From Bigelowiella natans CCMP2755 (taxonomy: Eukaryota; Cercozoa; Chlorarachniophyceae): DNA of 24,692 nucleotides. Under the pieces are notes generated by a model. It made no database searches. It was not told the origin of the DNA and saw only the letters and a program-made list of their open reading frames with translations. Location: the NCBI GenBank assembly GCA_000320545.1, contig ADNK01003423.1:12501-37192 (forward strand), given 5' to 3'. Each line of letters begins with the position of its first letter. Position 1 is the stretch's first letter. A program made the translations under genes and the position numbers. Shown piece by piece: positions 20,600 through 24,692 of the stretch.

Positions 20600-22077
20600 T
20601 AGCAGCAGCAAATATGTAACAACACTATGAGGAAGCTGCTGCTTTCGAGCACTACAGCAACGTAATGGATTGTGAATAATCGCCATTATTGATCGCCACC
20701 CTTCGTTATTAAAGAGGTTGGTTGTTGTAGATTATCGCCATATCAATGAACAATACCGGGCAGTTGTTGTCCCCATATAAAAAGATAGCAGCTTTCTTTC
20801 CTAAGATCACATAATCGCAATAATCGTATGTGAATGTTACGAAGACGACTGAAAGGGCGTGTTGCTGCTAGCCTCACCATCTGATAATCTTTTTTCTCCT
20901 ATACTTGGGTCGGTGGACAACTTGAAGAAGAATCCTCCTGCAATGACTGTCACAGCAGCAGCATAAAAATAATCAAATATTCAACAAAGCTAGTGAGAAG
21001 AGGACGATGCACAGAGAGGCAATAGCACACCTTCTATGCATTGGGATGGAGAAGTTAAACGAAACTCATTCTTCTATACAACATAAGTGCTATTACCATC
21101 TAAGAGATAAGAGCTAGATTACTACTACTAATACTACTACTACTACTACTTCTACTACTGCTCTACTACTACCGCTGCTACCACTCCAGCACTCTAGCAT
21201 TCTAGCACTCTAGCACTCACATTTCGTTCCTCCAGCAAGCCCAGATGTATCACAGGGAGGATATTTTTTCTTCTTCTTCCTCTTCTTCTCCTTCTTTCTG
21301 CTAATTATCGTCGCATTCGTTGTATCTTTTCTCTCCTTAGCGGTGGGAACAGAATGCGTGCTGGAGGCAGTTTCCCCCTCCCCTTCACAGCTGCTGCTCA
21401 ACGTTGCCTTTTGCGCCATACGGATACTTGCCGCTTGTGCGACGACTGAAGCGAATAACATGGATGATAATTAGTAACTGTGAGCTTGAGACTGCTGTGT
21501 AGTAATACAACCAACAAACAAATGTTGCTATTGCATCCGAAAAGCTTCATTAAAAGTCAATGATGATTATTCACTCACAGTTGTTGGAAAAAATTTTCCA
21601 TTCCTGGTGGTTTTCATCGATTATCTCTCGGGCAATCTTCGTGACCCTCTCCTCCATCTTCTCCCTCATCTTGAACAGAAGTTCCAGCTTCCCTTCATAC
21701 CCCTGGCAATTTCGCAGATCTACGTGTCCCTGTGCCCATCGACAATTGTATTCATCATCATCGTCACGATGGTCATCGTTATCCTCCTCCTCCTCCTCCT
21801 CCTCCTCCTCCTCACTTTTCTCCTGCATGTTCTCTGTGCTCGATGATGACGACCCAACCAGGTGCTGGCTTAACAAGGAGCTGGAAAAAGGCCGTGTTAC
21901 ACCGTAAGAAGACGACTGTTGCTGTGATGGAGAATAAGAAGACTGAAATGATCTCTCCTCTTTCTGCGGCAATGGACTGTTATCATCATTTGAGCTCCAG
22001 TAGGCCCCGTAGTGATGACCATCGACGAGATCCTCCTCCCCCTTGTGACTATCATTCTGCTTCCCCTGTTGCTGCAT
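16896..22077 (-). CDS. Clu-domain protein (CLUH/TIF31/FRIENDLY-type), at least 12 exons
   Basis: Proposed exons in coding order: 22077-21579, 21445-21221, 20946-20878, 20800-20757, 20496-20434, 20304-20287, 20105-20081, 19799-19743, 19656-19518, 19012-18993, 18654-18490, 18331-16896. All introns are GT-AG and all phases agree; the total is 920 codons to the last donor. Joined motifs follow the Clu domain order: FIAGGFFFKLSTD, AAKATARELHGAN, VLDYRGFR, AMPILPIGG, LIYGSKNGGRIVHNSD, GKALHLAEHRV, CTGGDVEG, RYYLLDLARWAPPE, FRLMRPETLKIL, LPALSSDSCSGWG, then the central region CHQEGLPLRHLN, AAEMVARSIKHLL and LWNSIEEDLQKSFGF. Known relatives are cytosolic, bind mRNAs of mitochondrial proteins and control mitochondrial distribution. 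The usual C-terminal TPRs are not seen in the part read. Residues 100-135 and much of exon 12 are homopolymer-rich. Start ATG 22077 follows an in-frame stop. The 3' end is unresolved: a short last exon 16791-16756 (stop TGA) or splicing into the LRR frame at 16540. Confidence 0.85.
18993..19012 (-). other. 20-nt microexon of the Clu gene
   Basis: Flanked by CAG on the acceptor side and GTGAGT on the donor side. It enters in phase 2 and leaves in phase 1, completing a Gly codon with exon 9 and a Tyr codon with exon 11. It supplies Arg-Asp-Lys-Gly-Arg-Tyr, which joins CTGGDVEG to YLLDLARW and restores the conserved D-x-E-G...D-G-R-Y-Y-L-x-D-x-A-R stretch of the family. Confidence 0.8.
19213..19291. 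repeat. compound (CA)n(GA)n microsatellite
   Basis: CA units to about 19253, then GA units to 19291. It lies in the Clu intron between exons 9 and 10. Confidence 0.95.
19871..19918. repeat. compound (TA)n(TG)n microsatellite
   Basis: Short TA block followed by about 13 TG units. It lies in the Clu intron between exons 7 and 8. Confidence 0.9.
20081..20105 (-). other. 25-nt microexon of the Clu gene
   Basis: It has a good acceptor (CCTGGCAG) and donor (GTAATA), enters in phase 0 and leaves in phase 1. It encodes MVLDYRGF plus the first base of an Arg codon. V-D-Y-R-G-F-R is a hallmark of the Clu domain, which makes this short exon secure. Confidence 0.8.
20138..20191. repeat. compound (CA)n(GA)n microsatellite, second copy
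   Basis: The same CA-then-GA arrangement as at 19213-19291, in the intron just upstream of the 25-nt microexon. Confidence 0.95.
20287..20304 (-). other. 18-nt microexon of the Clu gene
   Basis: It encodes ENIPIQ in phase 0 on both sides, between CTTAAG and GTTGTA. Family members have an I/L-P-L-Q-like segment directly before V-D-Y-R-G-F, which fits. The splice signals are weaker than those of the other two microexons and the exon is very short. Confidence 0.6.
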
Positions 22078-22701
22078 ATGTGCCGATAGTGATGGGATGG
22101 TGATGATGATGACTCAACTAGCTTCAACAGCACATTCTTGCATTTGAAGTGGGAGGCAGATTGTCGTAGAAGCAGAGCAGGAGTACCACTAACCCCCTCC
22201 CCTCCCTCAACTTAGCACACATTTAGGAGCGCACGATTAGAGCACTTGTTGGATCATCATCCATTTTTTAACTTAAATCGCATGTGTTTTTACGGTGCGA
22301 CAATGAAAAACAACAGTAATAATCTATGATAATACAGGTAATCGGAACAATCTCCAAACGATTTCTTGCTCCCTCCCCCAAGTGAGGCAAGGATCTCTTC
22401 CTTCCTCACACCCACAAGCACGGGCACTCTAATTCGTCTACCACCAAAAGCAGTATAGAAGCGGATAATTTCAGATTGATACCTCAGACAAACATGGCGC
22501 CTTCGCCTTTCTCGCTCTCCCCCTCCCCCTCCTCACTCGCGGGCATCTTGTGCTGTTATCTTGGTGTATTCGGAACATGCCAGTTGTTTTTAATGCAGCA
22601 CGCTAATGCACAGAGGTATCATTCTTTGAAACTGTAACACACGTTGTTTGTTCCATAAACGACCGATCATCATAATTCCCTCCCAATCAAACAGATTCGC
22701 C
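22078..22701. promoter_or_regulatory. probable bidirectional promoter region
   Basis: 624 bases lie between the predicted start codons of the minus-strand Clu gene and the plus-strand ankyrin gene. No coding motif was found here. Core promoter elements cannot be named; the call rests on the divergent layout. Confidence 0.4.
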
Positions 22702-24692
22702 ATGAAAGACGTACGCGAAATATTTGACCCAAAACCTGTCGCGGGTGAGGACGGCGGCAGCACAAAGGTCGGTTCCTTCGTCGGCACAGCTTGGACATCA
22801 TTCCACCCTTATTTGTCCAAATGTTCACGCCTGGTCATGGTTTCCGGTTGACAAATCAGGAAAGAACTTCTCGTAATAATAATAATAACATTGGGAACGA
22901 CGTCGTGAGGCCCAATGGATTTAAAGTACGTGGTAGTAGTAGTGGTAGTAGCAGTGCAGCAGCAAAGCAGCAGTTATGTGGTGTCGGTTGATGATATTGA
23001 TCGTGAAATCATTCGTGTATTATGCATCATGATACGTAAATCTTTATCTTTACCCTCTCCTGTGTATCCTCATATTTTATAATTACATGCCATGTTCTGC
23101 CAACAGATTATGGTTGATGCTCGATTCGAAGAGTTAATGGAAGTAAGTAGAGTGGGTGGGAGAAAGAAGAACAATAGATTTTCCTTTTCTATTACATTGA
23201 AATGCGAAAATTTATATATATATATATATATATGAAGTGCTCTCCCCCCCCCTTCCCTCTTTCGTCCGAAAATATAATTAAATTCCATCTTCCCCCAACC
23301 GGGGGAATGGTGTGTGTAGCTATGTGTAGCTATTCATATTGACTAATTGGGTAGTTACGTGAGTCATTAAACATATACATAAACAACAACAACTATAAAA
23401 GGCGTGTGTGGATGGGGACCTGGAAATGATACAAAAGATTCTCAAGGAACGGCCTCATTCAATAAATCACCGGTGTGTATCTGTGAGCAACTAAGTCATA
23501 CGACAAACAATTGCTCCCTCTTCCCCATTTAGACAACTCAAGCTTTACAATTGAGCTGCGTTCAGCAAATATGTCAATACGCACGAGCAGCATATCTTTT
23601 CCTCACTTTTGATCCCAATGATACTCCTCAGAGTGCTGCTGCTGATAATGATGATATTACCTATCACCCATCATTTTAAACATATATATACTAATATTGC
23701 TGCTACTGCTGCTCTTAGTACTTGGTGTTATAATCGTGTTCTTCTTTTTCTTCTTCTTCTTCAGATCTGTAGTGATGCCTCTCCACGCTGCAGTCCAGCA
23801 TAGAAGGTGCGTGCTATAATTATTAGCAGCACACGCAAACAACGATCTAGTGAGTGATGATGGATATATCATCCTATGAGCTTTGAGTGTTATAATAGCA
23901 ATGATAATAATATGTAATAATACGACGGTGTGTTAATTATGTTTATAATATACTGCCCACGAAGTAGTCATCCGTTACTACAAATATACTGGTTGGGATA
24001 AAGGCCATTCACATCAGCATCAGTGATGATATATTGTTGTTTAGGAAGAATGTTGTAGTGTGGTTATTGGAGCATGGGGCAAATGTCAATGCAAGGTGGT
24101 GGTGCTCACTGGCTATCTGTATGTGTGCGTACGCGTGCGCGCGCGCTCGTGTGTGTGTGTGTGTGGAAGAGAAAGAGGGGAAGAGACCACGATGGCTAAG
24201 TGAGAATGTATGGCTGCTTCTTCCTCTTCTTTTTCTTCTTCTTCTTCCTCACAAATTTTAGGACTGAAGATGGCTCTACGGCTCTTGCTCTTGCCGCGTA
24301 ATAATAATAATTAGAATGATAATGATGATGATGATACAGCATCATAGTCGCACATACTTCCTATGGTTCTGTGCGTATATCATCACAACACACACACACA
24401 CACACACACACAGACACACACACACATACACACACACCACAACTACTTTTAGGTACAATGGAGATCTTGAAATGGTGAAGATGCTCATTGAGAGGGGGGC
24501 GGTAATATTATGTACCTACATTCCTCCTCTTCTACCCCCTCCTTCCTCGCATGATCTCCTCCTCCTCCTCCCCCTCCTCCTCCTCCTCCTCCCCCTCTCC
24601 TTATTCAACTAAGCTATTGCCTTTCCTCTTCTACTTTTCGTTGTTTTTGTTTGTGTTCTCGGTTTTTGCTCTTTCTCTACTTGCCTTATATT
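22702..24692 (+). CDS. ankyrin-repeat protein, partial (eight exons seen)
   Basis: Proposed exons: 22702-22767, 22860-22925, 23107-23142, 23402-23472, 23765-23806, 24045-24095, 24262-24297, 24453-24501; the gene runs off the window. Phases 0, 0, 0, 2, 2, 2, 2, 0 are consistent and give 139 residues so far. Residues 1-56 form a short N-terminal region, acidic at the start and with an Asn run. Ankyrin repeats follow at about 57-80 (ACVDGDLEMIQKILKER), 81-111 (MPLHAAVQHRRKNVVVWLLE, then HGANVNAR) and 112-139 (TEDGSTALALAAYNGDLEMV, then KMLIERGA). The L-H-A-A, L-L-E-H-G-A-x-V-N and D-G-x-T-A-L-x-L-A-A signatures are clear. Ankyrin repeats bind proteins; the partner and any catalytic domain would be beyond the edge. 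Several introns carry CTT or CT-rich microsatellites right before the acceptor. The first intron (22768-22859) is the least certain junction. Confidence 0.78.
24128..24166. repeat. (GC)n/(GT)n microsatellite
   Basis: Short alternating purine-pyrimidine block of GC, then GT units, in the ankyrin-gene intron after exon 6. This composition can adopt Z-DNA, which is an inference only. Confidence 0.85.
24389..24438. repeat. (CA)n microsatellite
   Basis: About 22 CA units with one or two interruptions in the intron just upstream of ankyrin exon 8 (acceptor at 24452). Confidence 0.9.

Noticed and set aside
22768-22789. A 22-nt intron joining ankyrin exon 1 to the frame starting near 22790
   Set aside because: It is too short to splice. 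The longer intron to CAG|GAAAGA at 22860 keeps phase 0 and gives an acceptable exon.

Overview
This is nuclear DNA from a eukaryote, probably a single-celled one (an alga or other protist). Introns are GT-AG, exons go down to 18-25 nt, simple-sequence DNA is everywhere, and a decayed non-LTR retrotransposon is present. I cannot place the lineage. Gene models were built by hand: exons were joined only where splice sites and reading-frame phase agree and the joined protein makes sense. They are predictions without transcript support.

Layout. 1-1300: no confident gene, one possible plus-strand exon near 217-303. About 1300-3356 (minus): a 5'-truncated, frameshifted LINE with part of the reverse transcriptase, a zinc knuckle and a duplicated 3' tail. 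3873-6373 (plus): a six-exon gene for a 336-residue type II membrane protein resembling an uncharacterised glycosyltransferase-like family. 6374-7494: gene-free convergent spacer. 7495-10432 (minus): a five-exon pentatricopeptide repeat (PPR) gene, 735 residues. 10433-10827: likely bidirectional promoter. 10828-11713 (plus): a four-exon gene for a 140-residue protein with three membrane segments. 11714-13135: gene-free convergent spacer. 13136-16462 (minus): a leucine-rich-repeat (LRR) protein in one exon. 16896-22077 (minus): at least 12 exons encoding a Clu-domain (CLUH/TIF31/FRIENDLY-type) protein. 22078-22701: likely bidirectional promoter. 22702 to the window end (plus): an ankyrin-repeat gene, eight exons seen, continuing past the edge.

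Functions in common. Known CLU-family proteins bind mRNAs for mitochondrial proteins and affect mitochondrial distribution, and PPR proteins usually act on organelle RNA, so two genes may touch organelle gene expression. Nothing shows that the genes act as one system. The most notable results are the Clu gene, which is hidden from plain ORF scans because its diagnostic domain is cut into tiny exons, and a phase-compatible splice that could fuse it to the downstream LRR reading frame. Microsatellites are dense in introns, where some double as polypyrimidine tracts. Inside exons they are almost all triplets that keep the frame and encode runs of Ser, Asn, Glu, Asp, Gly or Lys.
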